In this document: positions 6,141-14,426 of the stretch, in pieces
Position numbering within the stretch: position 1 is the stretch's first letter
Layout: every line of letters starts with the position of its first letter
NCBI GenBank assembly: GCA_023301785.1
Contig: JALZUF010000278.1
Coordinates: 1-23,195 of the forward strand
Direction: 5' to 3'
From: Alphaproteobacteria bacterium
GTDB lineage: Bacteria; Pseudomonadota; Alphaproteobacteria; Micavibrionales; Micavibrionaceae
Length of the DNA: 23,195 bases
The notes under the pieces: model-generated
The model's database searches: none
Told to the model about the DNA's origin: nothing
Seen by the model: only the letters and a program-made list of their open reading frames with translations
Translations under genes and position numbers: made by a program

Positions 6141-8162
6141 ATGTCCGACCTATTAAAACAAACAAAACCCACAAAAAATGCTCCTGCCGAGAGCAGTTAT
6201 GACGCAGCAGATATCGAAGTCCTCGAAGGCCTAGAACCTGTTCGTAAGCGCCCAGGTATGTACATTGGCGGCACAGACGAACGTGCCTTGCACCATTTGG
6301 TAAGTGAGATTTTTGACAACTCAATGGATGAGGCAGTGGCTGGTCATGCCAATCGTATTGAAATGCACCTCCATGCTGATAATTCAGTCACTATCACAGA
6401 TAATGGTCGTGGTATTCCTGTTAATGAACACCCTAAATTCCCTGGGAAATCAGCTTTAGAAGTCATCATGACGACGTTGCACTCCGGTGGTAAATTTAGT
6501 GGTAAGAACTATGAAACTGCTGGTGGCCTCCATGGTGTTGGTATTTCTGTGGTGAACGCGCTTTCTGACAAAATGTGGGTCGAAGTTGCGCGCGAGAAAA
6601 ACCTTTTTAAACAATCATTTAGTCGCGGAAAGACAACTAGTAAATTAGAAGACCTTGGCGCCGTTAATAATCGCCGCGGTACAACAGTGCACTTCCATCC
6701 TGACGCAGAAATTTTTGGAGAAAAAGCACGCCTTAAGCCTTCAAGACTATATCAGATGGCCAGATCAAAAGCTTACCTGTTCCGTGGTGTGAAGATTAAA
6801 TGGTCTTGTGACCCCGAACTTATTAAAGAGGGTGATAAAGCCAAAGCAGAAGATGTATTCCACTTTCCCAATGGGCTAGAAGACTTTCTTATTTCTGCAA
6901 TTGAAGGCAGAAATACCATCACCCCTCGCCCATTTGCAGGTCAAGCAAACCTACCAGATAATGAAGGTAAGGTTGAATTTGCTATTGCATGGCCAACACG
7001 CGGTGAAGGCTTTATGCATTCATATTGTAATACTGTGCCAACGGCCTTTGGTGGATCGCACGAGGCTGGGCTTCGCTCTGCTTTGCTTAAAGGCCTTAAA
7101 GCTTATGGTGAAATGATCGGCAATAAAAAAGCAGGCATCATTACGTCTGAAGATATTTTTGGCGATGCGACGTCTCTGTTATCTGTCTTTATTCGTGACC
7201 CACAATTTCAGGGGCAAACTAAAGATAAACTAGCCACCGCCGCGGCAACGCGCTGGGTTGAAACAGCTACACGTGATTATTTTGATCACTGGCTAACCTC
7301 CGACCCTAACGCTAGCAAGTTACTACTAGAAACTATTATTGATACGGCAGAGCTTCGTATGCGCCGCCGTGAAGAAAAAGCAACACAGCGTAAATCAGCA
7401 ACGCGTAAATTGCGCCTTCCAGGTAAACTTGCCGATTGCTCTCGTAAAACATCCGACGACACTGAGCTGTTCCTTGTTGAGGGAGATTCTGCGGGTGGGT
7501 CTGCGAAGCAAGGCCGCTTAAGAGAAACACAAGCTATCCTTCCTCTTCGCGGTAAGATCCTGAATGTAGTAAGTGCCTCACGCGATAAAATTCGCGCCAA
7601 TCAGGAGATTCAAGATTTAATCCAAGCAACAGGTTGCGGCATTGGTAAGGACTTTGATGTCTCCAAGCTTAGATATGAGCGCATCATCATCATGACCGAT
7701 GCGGACGTGGATGGCGCACACATCGCCGCCCTACTTATTACATTTTTCTATTCTCAAATGCGTGGGATGATTGAAAATGGTCATTTATACCTTGCCCAAC
7801 CACCGCTATACCGTCTAGTTAGTGGGAATTTAAGCGAGTATGCGCAAGATGATGAACATAAAGATAAGCTGATGGCGACTGTTTTTAAAAACAAGAAAAA
7901 AGTTGATGTCAGCCGCTTTAAAGGTTTGGGAGAAATGCCTGCCGCACTTTTAAAAGAAACTACAATGAATCCAAAATCACGCATTTTATTGCGCGTCACC
8001 TTACCCACAGCCCGCAATATTGCAGACGCTATTATTGAAGAAGATGGCCCCTCACTCGCCGATGTTGATGAACTTGTCGAACAACTGATGGGAAAAAATG
8101 CAGAGAGCCGCTTTAACTTTATTCAAGACAATGCCGAATTTGTCGAAGATTTAGACATTTAA
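6141..8162 (+). CDS. parE: DNA topoisomerase IV subunit B
   Basis: ParE is the ATPase subunit of topoisomerase IV, which decatenates replicated chromosomes with ParC. The 673-residue product begins with the GHKL ATPase domain: EIFDNSMDEA with the catalytic Glu, DNGRGIP, and the ATP-lid region GGLHGVGISVVNALS. A transducer domain follows. The TOPRIM domain carries EGDSAGGSA near 447 and the metal-binding DADVDGAHI near 520, with PLRGKILNV between, and FKGLGEMP lies near the C-terminus. The short insert-free length and ETQAILPLRGKILNV fit ParE rather than GyrB. No ribosome-binding site precedes the ATG; two ATG codons just upstream (6130, 6133) are in another frame. The next gene begins 7 nt after the stop, so they are probably cotranscribed. 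Confidence 0.95.
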   Translation: MSDLLKQTKPTKNAPAESSYDAADIEVLEGLEPVRKRPGMYIGGTDERALHHLVSEIFDNSMDEAVAGHANRIEMHLHADNSVTITDNGRGIPVNEHPKFPGKSALEVIMTTLHSGGKFSGKNYETAGGLHGVGISVVNALSDKMWVEVAREKNLFKQSFSRGKTTSKLEDLGAVNNRRGTTVHFHPDAEIFGEKARLKPSRLYQMARSKAYLFRGVKIKWSCDPELIKEGDKAKAEDVFHFPNGLEDFLISAIEGRNTITPRPFAGQANLPDNEGKVEFAIAWPTRGEGFMHSYCNTVPTAFGGSHEAGLRSALLKGLKAYGEMIGNKKAGIITSEDIFGDATSLLSVFIRDPQFQGQTKDKLATAAATRWVETATRDYFDHWLTSDPNASKLLLETIIDTAELRMRRREEKATQRKSATRKLRLPGKLADCSRKTSDDTELFLVEGDSAGGSAKQGRLRETQAILPLRGKILNVVSASRDKIRANQEIQDLIQATGCGIGKDFDVSKLRYERIIIMTDADVDGAHIAALLITFFYSQMRGMIENGHLYLAQPPLYRLVSGNLSEYAQDDEHKDKLMATVFKNKKKVDVSRFKGLGEMPAALLKETTMNPKSRILLRVTLPTARNIADAIIEEDGPSLADVDELVEQLMGKNAESRFNFIQDNAEFVEDLDI

Positions 8163-8169
8163 AATTACG

Positions 8170-9384
8170 ATGAAAAAAATTCTATTTTTAATTTTTATTG
8201 CGATTGTTTTATTCGCCCTTATTTTTAAATTTTATGTGGTTCCGCAATCGCAAAATAATATTTTAAATACCCTTAGTAATATCGGATTTTCGCCGCAGGT
8301 AATCGACGATTACCATGTTGGGTTCCAAGGCATTTCTATTCCTAAAATTCAACTCGATAAAGATGGATTTAATAGTGCAGAAAATATTGATGTTCAAATT
8401 AACTGGCTTACAGCCTTAGCAAAACCCAGCCCTAAATCCATCTCTATTGAAACGCTTAAGATATCAAGCGTTGTTAACAACGCTAGAGATATCTTAAATT
8501 TAAAAAATATTTTACAAAATGAAAAAACAAAAAATATTTCATTAGATAATTTACGCATAAACAATATTATTTGGGATGTTTCAACATCAAAGTCTGCAAT
8601 CCGCATTACTGGTGACTTAACTTTGACCACAGAAGATGACAACATCGTTATCACAAGCAAGTTGAATGCAAACCAGCATGAATTAAGGTTTGATAGCGAT
8701 ATCAAAAGTATTATTACACCAACAAATGATATTAACTTTGATCTAGCCTTTAATAATTTAAATATCGTCACCAATATTGTTAAAATTAATCGTGGCGCAG
8801 GCTGGCTTAACTTAAGCGATAGCAATTCGACAAGGACAAGTATAACAGCACAAATGGACTCTGGAAGCGGATCTATTTTGGATGTTCCCGCCAAAAACAT
8901 TAATCTGGTTATGAACACTGACGAGCATTCCTATCCTGTTTTATTGCGCGCTCAAGCAGCAGGTATTGATGATGTTAATCTTTACGGTGACTTTAAATTT
9001 TCTCCAGATATAGAGCATCAACTCTTTGATCTTGTTTTAAACATTGATGAGCCCAACAAATTTGTAAACTACCTAAAACAACAAAATATTATCAAACAGA
9101 ACATAAGTGGCTCATATCCAAGCGCTGCTACTGAGGTAACGTTTAAATATAAAGCGGAAGACCGTTTCGCTGATGGCCCTCTTCCCTTTGCTCTTAAGGC
9201 ACAATCTAATAAGAACAATGTTAACGGTACTGTCTTATTTTACCCTAAGAAATTAGATGTTCGTGGCACAGTGAATGGTAATAAAGAAATATTAAATTTG
9301 CTTGAATCATTATTTGTGATTGATGATAAAAACAAAGAGCCTGATGCTATCCGTTTAGATAGTAATCTTAAATCTCTATTGTAA
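8170..9384 (+). CDS. single-span AsmA/YdbH-like envelope protein (tentative)
   Basis: The 404-residue product has one N-terminal hydrophobic segment (about 4-25) after MKK, then an almost cysteine-free region rich in Asn, Asp, Ile and Leu with alternating beta-strand patterns (for example ITGDLTLTTEDDNIVITSKL). Long repetitive beta structure behind a single anchor is typical of the AsmA/TamB/YdbH superfamily, which carries lipids between the inner and outer membranes. I see no decisive signature and the assignment is inference. The start is 7 nt after the parE stop with no ribosome-binding site of its own, suggesting translational coupling. Its stop lies 4 nt from the stop of the converging minus-strand gene, with no visible terminator between them. 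The sequence is more AT-rich than parE. Confidence 0.65.
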   Translation: MKKILFLIFIAIVLFALIFKFYVVPQSQNNILNTLSNIGFSPQVIDDYHVGFQGISIPKIQLDKDGFNSAENIDVQINWLTALAKPSPKSISIETLKISSVVNNARDILNLKNILQNEKTKNISLDNLRINNIIWDVSTSKSAIRITGDLTLTTEDDNIVITSKLNANQHELRFDSDIKSIITPTNDINFDLAFNNLNIVTNIVKINRGAGWLNLSDSNSTRTSITAQMDSGSGSILDVPAKNINLVMNTDEHSYPVLLRAQAAGIDDVNLYGDFKFSPDIEHQLFDLVLNIDEPNKFVNYLKQQNIIKQNISGSYPSAATEVTFKYKAEDRFADGPLPFALKAQSNKNNVNGTVLFYPKKLDVRGTVNGNKEILNLLESLFVIDDKNKEPDAIRLDSNLKSLL

Positions 9385-9388
9385 CCCT

Positions 9389-10111
9389 TTAAGGATAAGC
9401 GCAAGAATCGTAAACAACCTTTGCGAAGGACCTTGGCCCTTTTTCAATAGTGAAGCGATATTCTCTATTACCAACAACAGTTGAATAACGAATAGGTAAC
9501 GTGCCTTTTTTAACTTCACGCTTCTCACCATTTACAAAGTAAATCTCAATAGACTTAGATGGATCATACCATGCCTCTGGCAGGCCTTTTGCGTTCTTTG
9601 CAGACTTGCCAACGCCGCTCACTTTAATCTTACCATCTGCAACAGATGTCACACTATCGGGGCCAGAATAAGCAGGTGTTTTGATCACAAATCTTTTACT
9701 TTGTGGTTCGGAACAGCCCGTTGGTGGTCGTGCAGAGCGTATCACAAAAGACAACCTTTCTGCATTCATGCCTTGCTCTAATTGTTCACGTACTAATGTT
9801 ACTAAATCTTGCATAGGTCCTGCTGGGATAATGCTTTTTACTTCTTGTTGAAGCTGTTCGTATCTTTTATTCGCCGTTTGAGCAGTTGCACTTAACTCAG
9901 TGCTTTTGTCTTGAAGCTCATCACGTTCCGCCTCAAGAATTTTTACTTCGTCTTTAAGGGTGATTAGGTGCTCTGCACCATATTGCTTACCTAACCAAAA
10001 TCCAATGAGAATAGAGATCAAGATAACTGCCATGATACCCAATGTGCTGGCAACACGCTGTGCACTGCGTTCTTTATATCTTGTATGTGGGTTATAGTGA
10101 CTTAATGACAT
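9389..10111 (-). CDS. membrane-anchored coiled-coil protein of unknown function
   Basis: The 240-residue product has a basic N-terminus (RYKERSAQR), one membrane span at about 24-42 (LGIMAVILISILIGFWLG), a charged coiled coil at about 48-93 rich in Glu, Gln and Leu, and a C-terminal domain of beta character ending in YDSCAYP. The two cysteines (GCSEP near 133 and the one near the C-terminus) could form a periplasmic disulfide. Topology is N-in with the bulk outside the inner membrane. The layout is reminiscent of DUF6776-type proteins, but I cannot confirm it. It is the last gene of the lptD-permease block on this strand, starting 33 nt after the permease stop. Confidence 0.7.
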   Translation of the reverse strand: MSLSHYNPHTRYKERSAQRVASTLGIMAVILISILIGFWLGKQYGAEHLITLKDEVKILEAERDELQDKSTELSATAQTANKRYEQLQQEVKSIIPAGPMQDLVTLVREQLEQGMNAERLSFVIRSARPPTGCSEPQSKRFVIKTPAYSGPDSVTSVADGKIKVSGVGKSAKNAKGLPEAWYDPSKSIEIYFVNGEKREVKKGTLPIRYSTVVGNREYRFTIEKGPRSFAKVVYDSCAYP

Positions 10112-10144
10112 TTCAAATTTTTACTTTTAAATTACACTTTATTT

Positions 10145-12025
10145 TTATAGGCCATAATAAAATTTTGCTATCGCAATATAAGCAATCCAGATTATTAACA
10201 CAAGCGGGATTCCCGCGTTCATGAAATCTCGGAATCGATAATGCCCTGGCCCCATAACAAGTAAGTTTGTTTGATATCCAATAGGTGAAGCAAAAGAACA
10301 GTTCGCCGCAAAAATAACAGCAATAGCAAAGATAATAGGATCAACGCCCATGTTAATCCCCATATTCATCGCAATAGGCGTAAACAAAATAGCACAAGCA
10401 TTATTCGACAGAATATTCGTACAGATAGCCACAATAATAAACAAAAGCGCAATCATATAAAGCGGATCATCGGCAAAAGGCACCCTCAACATTAAATCAG
10501 CAATAAATTGCGTTCCTCCTGTGGCCTGCATAGCCGTTCCAAGAGCAAGCATCGCCCCCACAAGGAAGAGAATTTTTCGATCAATAGCGCGTGTCGCTTG
10601 GCGGATATTTAAACATCCCGTTGCAACAAGTAGCACCGCTCCACTAATCGCCGCCACAGCAATAGATAAAACACCAGCTGACGCGAGTAAGATTGTGCAG
10701 AAGAAAATAACAGCCGCAACAGGTGCTTTCTTTGGAATTGGCAACTCCGTTTTTGAACCTGATAAAACCGTCACATCAGTTTGTTCCTGCCCCCGCATAG
10801 AGTTCACAGTACCTTGCGCACCTGCAACGAGCAAAACATCACCTGGTTCTAAACGGATACGCCCCATACTACGGCGGACAACGCGTGCGCGACGTTGGAT
10901 ACCCAGAACAATAATACCAAATTGTCGTTTAAAATCGACTTGGTCGATTGTCATTTCAACAAAACGGGAGGCCGGTGGAATCATCAGCTCTGCTAAAATA
11001 CGTGTTTCAGAAACCGTATCTTCTAAATCTTGGGTACCCTCTTTATCTTCATCATCTTCTGAATCTTCCATGATCTTGGCTTCTTCATCAGACAGTAAAA
11101 ACCCAGGGAATTTGGACAACAGCCCCGCAAGAGAATTCTTCGTAGCGGCAACAATCATGATGTCGCCTTCTTCAATCTGGTATCCTTCAAAAGGTGGTAG
11201 AATTAAGTGACCACGACGTTGAATCAAGCGCACATCAACATCTGGTAAGGCTGGGAAAATGCCCTCTGAGAATTCCATGCCAATAAGAACGCTTTCCGCT
11301 GTTACGTCTAACTCGGCGACAAATTCTTTTTCACCACCTTCCAGCTTTTGCTTAAGAGAGCGTCTGTCTGGAACCAAAAAAGGAAGAACGACGACAAGGT
11401 AAACTAAACCAACGGCGGCCAGCATCATGCCCGGTATAAGAAAATCAAAGAAGGCCAATGGCTCGTAACCCAGTTCGACCATTGTACTAGAGACAAGAAG
11501 ATTTGTTGACGACCCGACCAATGTGGTCATACCACCGAGGATCGCGGCAAAGCTAAGTGGCATCATAATCTTACTTTCGGCGATACCCGCAGAAATACCG
11601 ATTGCCTGAATAATAGGAATTGTAAGAATAACGAGTGGCGTATTGTTAAGGAACGCACTAAATACCATGACAAAAATTAGAATACAAAAAATCGCAAGGC
11701 GTGCGGGCATTCGTTTATTATTGACGAAGAAATTAACAAGCACGCGTAGCGCATCTGTCCTAATGATTGCCTGCCCCATAACGAGAAGCGCCAACACAGC
11801 CAGCAACGCGGGGTTTGCAAAACCAGATAATAAATCCGCAGCATCAAGTTGATTACGGCCATTCGCATCAGGTAGAGGAAATAACTGACCAAACAAAAGA
11901 AGCGATGTCAGAATAATAACACTGGTTGCTTCTAACGGAAGTTTTTCGCGGGCAAAAAGGTAAACAGCAACCGCCGTTACAATCAGCACAAACCACATAT
12001 GAAAATTGGCATCCATGATAGACAT
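10145..12025 (-). CDS. SLC13-family permease with two TrkA-C (RCK_C) domains
   Basis: This is an inner-membrane transporter of the divalent-anion:Na+ symporter (SLC13/ArsB-NhaD, ion transporter) superfamily; the substrate (sulfate, dicarboxylate or another anion) cannot be told from sequence. The 626 residues show N-terminal spans (about 10-215) with NNTP at 127-130 and the ion/substrate motif GGMTTLVGSSTNLLV at 164-178. Two cytoplasmic TrkA-C domains follow (about 233-305 and 340-412) with an acidic linker (EDSEDDEDKEG). A second set of spans holds the pseudo-symmetric partner motif SPIGYQTNLLV. This is the standard architecture of the family. The start has AAAGG about 11 nt upstream. It begins 27 nt after the lptD stop, so cotranscription is likely. 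Confidence 0.93.
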   Translation of the reverse strand: MSIMDANFHMWFVLIVTAVAVYLFAREKLPLEATSVIILTSLLLFGQLFPLPDANGRNQLDAADLLSGFANPALLAVLALLVMGQAIIRTDALRVLVNFFVNNKRMPARLAIFCILIFVMVFSAFLNNTPLVILTIPIIQAIGISAGIAESKIMMPLSFAAILGGMTTLVGSSTNLLVSSTMVELGYEPLAFFDFLIPGMMLAAVGLVYLVVVLPFLVPDRRSLKQKLEGGEKEFVAELDVTAESVLIGMEFSEGIFPALPDVDVRLIQRRGHLILPPFEGYQIEEGDIMIVAATKNSLAGLLSKFPGFLLSDEEAKIMEDSEDDEDKEGTQDLEDTVSETRILAELMIPPASRFVEMTIDQVDFKRQFGIIVLGIQRRARVVRRSMGRIRLEPGDVLLVAGAQGTVNSMRGQEQTDVTVLSGSKTELPIPKKAPVAAVIFFCTILLASAGVLSIAVAAISGAVLLVATGCLNIRQATRAIDRKILFLVGAMLALGTAMQATGGTQFIADLMLRVPFADDPLYMIALLFIIVAICTNILSNNACAILFTPIAMNMGINMGVDPIIFAIAVIFAANCSFASPIGYQTNLLVMGPGHYRFRDFMNAGIPLVLIIWIAYIAIAKFYYGL

Positions 12026-12052
12026 TAAAACGTTTAACCTTTCGCGTTGCTC

Positions 12053-14320
12053 TTACTCTTCAGAGCCGATTGAAAAACCAGATGTTTCAAATTCACCTAA
12101 GTTTTTAAGCCCCAAACGCAACATTACTTCTGTGCCACTATCCCCTGAAGAGTCCCTCGTCAGGTTGCGACGTGCAGAAACAAGAAAATTAACGCATTGT
12201 CCCTGATAATCCAAGCCATATCTAGCAAATCTTAAGCCTTCAGTTTCATCAGCCAAATCATAGCGAACATCACCTAACATGCTCCATTCATCCGTAAGCT
12301 CATACTTTGCACCAAAGTTGATTTGTTCACGGCTTTCATCAAGGTCTGTTCCTTGTAACGCATTTGCATAAAAATAACGTGTATTAAAGCTGGCTTTACC
12401 AATTTTGGTGGATGCGTCGACTTCATGACGTTGGGAAGCAAAGTTATCATTTTGAAGTTGCATACCATAATTCAACTGCAAAGCCTCACCGGTTGAAATA
12501 TTAATATTTCCAACGAAGTCAGATTTTTGCTCTTCCAAGCCAGAGCCATCAGGGAAAGGATTATTATCATCGTCAAGACGATAGCTTTGTCCTAAGAACA
12601 CTTCACCTTTATATCCATTCTCGGCATATACGCCCGTTCTAACACCATAAGTGGTGAAAGCTTCGTCTTCCACACGATCATAACCAGGGAAACGATTTGT
12701 GTTAAAAATATTTGTCGCATCAATAGAAACATCTTGAGAATCTTCATTTGGAATATCATCATTTTCACGAAGGTTCGTCCCCACAGTAACAGCCGCAATC
12801 GGTTCAATAACCATTTGTGATTTTTTGAAATTCTTTGCAACAGGGTAGCTTGTTTGTACATTGGCTTGTGTGAATCCCCGCACAGCCGACGATCCACTAC
12901 TACGTTGATTGGCTAATGATGCTATATCACGATCATCAACTTTATAGACATCACCGCGGGCAGACAAAGTAACCTTATTCACCAAACCAAAATTAGTAAC
13001 ATCGCGGCGCTCCCACCCTAGCTTCGCAGAAGCACGGTTTACATCCTGATCATCACCTTCACGTTGCAAACCTAATAGAGATGTCTCCACATCCCAACGA
13101 CCACCAAACGTTTGATTTGCGTCACCAATAAAGCTGGCATAAACCTCAGGTAATACATTGGGTTGATCTTCTTTTCGATCACTTGTGCGAATATCTTTAA
13201 AATTAATAGCCCTGATATTCGCATAATTTCTGTCTGAGAACCTTTCAACATAAACTGTGTTCTCTAAAACATCTTCATTGGAAAAATCATATTGGTTCAA
13301 ATACTGATCATCACTCACAATTTTTAATTCTGTGCCTGCACGCCATTTTTCATTTATATTCCACAGGCCTTCAGCAAATAAATGTCCACGTTCTTCGGCA
13401 TCAATATCAACATCCTGCTCATCAATAAAATCAGTACGACCAGAATAGGTTGCTCCGCCGCTTAGTGTGATTATTGCATTTTCAAAACGTTGACGGTATT
13501 CAACTGTTGCCAATGGTGCTTCTTCTGAAAACACACCAAGACCAAAAGTAGCGTCTTTGTCAGGAGCGATATTCCAATAATATTCTTGCTGGTAACTTGC
13601 CCCTAACTCGCTATCAAAACCCATGGTGGGCGTTAAAAAACCACTCTTTCTTTTAATAGATCCATCAGGATGCGAGAAATATGGGATATAGGCCAATGGG
13701 ACACCTGCAAACTCAAACGTAGCATCATCATACGCTATACGCGCTTCATCTTTATGGTGCGTTACGTTACGTGCCTTCAACTGCCATATTGGTGCTTTAT
13801 CTGGGTTTGATTTACACGGCTCGCACGCGGTATATGTTGCTTTGCGCATGATCACTTTTAAGTTTGCGATCTTTTGCGCTTCCTCGGCGGTAAAACGTGA
13901 CCCATCTGCCAAAACACCTTGAAGCCCTCGAATAAAGCCATCTTTCATGCCATCTTCTAGCTCAACACTGTCCGCAAAGAATGTATCGCCTGTCGTTTCG
14001 TTTAGAACAACATCACCCTGCGCCTGAACATTATCTTCCTTGAGAGAATAAACAATTTTCTCAGCGCGAAGAATACGCCCCGCTTGCACCAACTCTACGT
14101 TACCCGTGGCTGTTACAATTCCATTATCTTCATCATATTGAACTTCATCTGCCAAAAAATCGACAGGTTGATCATTTTCATCTTCCGTTTCTGTAGACGT
14201 TGTTTCAGATATCATATCTGCAACTTTAGGCGCAATAACGTCTGCATACGAATATCCACAAAGACCCGCGCCCAAATAGCACGACACAAAAGCACCAGTT
14301 ATGAGCTTTTTCTTTAAAAT
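12053..14320 (-). CDS. lptD: LPS-assembly protein LptD, probable AUU start
   Basis: LptD is the outer-membrane beta-barrel that with LptE inserts lipopolysaccharide into the outer leaflet. An LptA-like (OstA) N-terminal domain is clear (DFLADEVQYDEDNGIVTATGNVEL), followed by the LptD barrel with IPYFSHPDGSIKRKSGFLTP and a C-terminal strand series. Cysteines occur in ACEPC and GQCVNF. The nearest conventional start is GTG at 14287, which gives an N-terminus lacking basic residues. Eleven codons upstream, ATT at 14320-14318 has GGAGG 5 nt before it, and the product then begins (M)LKKKLITGAF followed by a hydrophobic stretch to YSYA-DV, a normal signal peptide. I therefore start at ATT (755 aa). 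surA/pdxA/ksgA, frequent neighbours downstream of lptD, are absent. Confidence 0.92.
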   Translation of the reverse strand: MLKKKLITGAFVSCYLGAGLCGYSYADVIAPKVADMISETTSTETEDENDQPVDFLADEVQYDEDNGIVTATGNVELVQAGRILRAEKIVYSLKEDNVQAQGDVVLNETTGDTFFADSVELEDGMKDGFIRGLQGVLADGSRFTAEEAQKIANLKVIMRKATYTACEPCKSNPDKAPIWQLKARNVTHHKDEARIAYDDATFEFAGVPLAYIPYFSHPDGSIKRKSGFLTPTMGFDSELGASYQQEYYWNIAPDKDATFGLGVFSEEAPLATVEYRQRFENAIITLSGGATYSGRTDFIDEQDVDIDAEERGHLFAEGLWNINEKWRAGTELKIVSDDQYLNQYDFSNEDVLENTVYVERFSDRNYANIRAINFKDIRTSDRKEDQPNVLPEVYASFIGDANQTFGGRWDVETSLLGLQREGDDQDVNRASAKLGWERRDVTNFGLVNKVTLSARGDVYKVDDRDIASLANQRSSGSSAVRGFTQANVQTSYPVAKNFKKSQMVIEPIAAVTVGTNLRENDDIPNEDSQDVSIDATNIFNTNRFPGYDRVEDEAFTTYGVRTGVYAENGYKGEVFLGQSYRLDDDNNPFPDGSGLEEQKSDFVGNINISTGEALQLNYGMQLQNDNFASQRHEVDASTKIGKASFNTRYFYANALQGTDLDESREQINFGAKYELTDEWSMLGDVRYDLADETEGLRFARYGLDYQGQCVNFLVSARRNLTRDSSGDSGTEVMLRLGLKNLGEFETSGFSIGSEE

Positions 14321-14325
14321 AGAAG

Positions 14326-14330
14326 CCTCC
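14326..14330 (-). promoter_or_regulatory. strong ribosome-binding site that sets the lptD AUU start
   Basis: GGAGG on the minus strand is followed by the 5-nt spacer CTTCT and then ATT TTA AAG AAA AAG. No ATG, GTG or TTG lies in frame within 30 nt downstream; the first is GTG at 14287, 38 nt away. The reading frame upstream is open back to a TAA at 14353-14351, with no other start. Confidence 0.75.
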
Positions 14331-14426
14331 GCAGAGAAATAGAAATTAAATTAATACGAACGTATAAGTGACTATTTTTAAACAGTTTTCAAGTGTCTAA
14401 ATAGATCTAAATCATACCAGAAACTG

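Noticed and set aside
6141..8162. Reading this gene as gyrB
   Set aside because: Length of 673 without the GyrB insert and ParE-like TOPRIM wording favour ParE; gyrB would usually be longer.
8394..8918. 174-codon minus-strand frame inside the AsmA-like gene
   Set aside because: Hydrophobic translation comes from the AT-rich complement; no ribosome-binding site and the sense frame is longer with a signal anchor.
10521..11210. 229-codon plus-strand frame inside the permease gene
   Set aside because: Opposes a clear SLC13-type gene; composition rich in Ser, Arg, Ile and Thr as expected of an antisense shadow.
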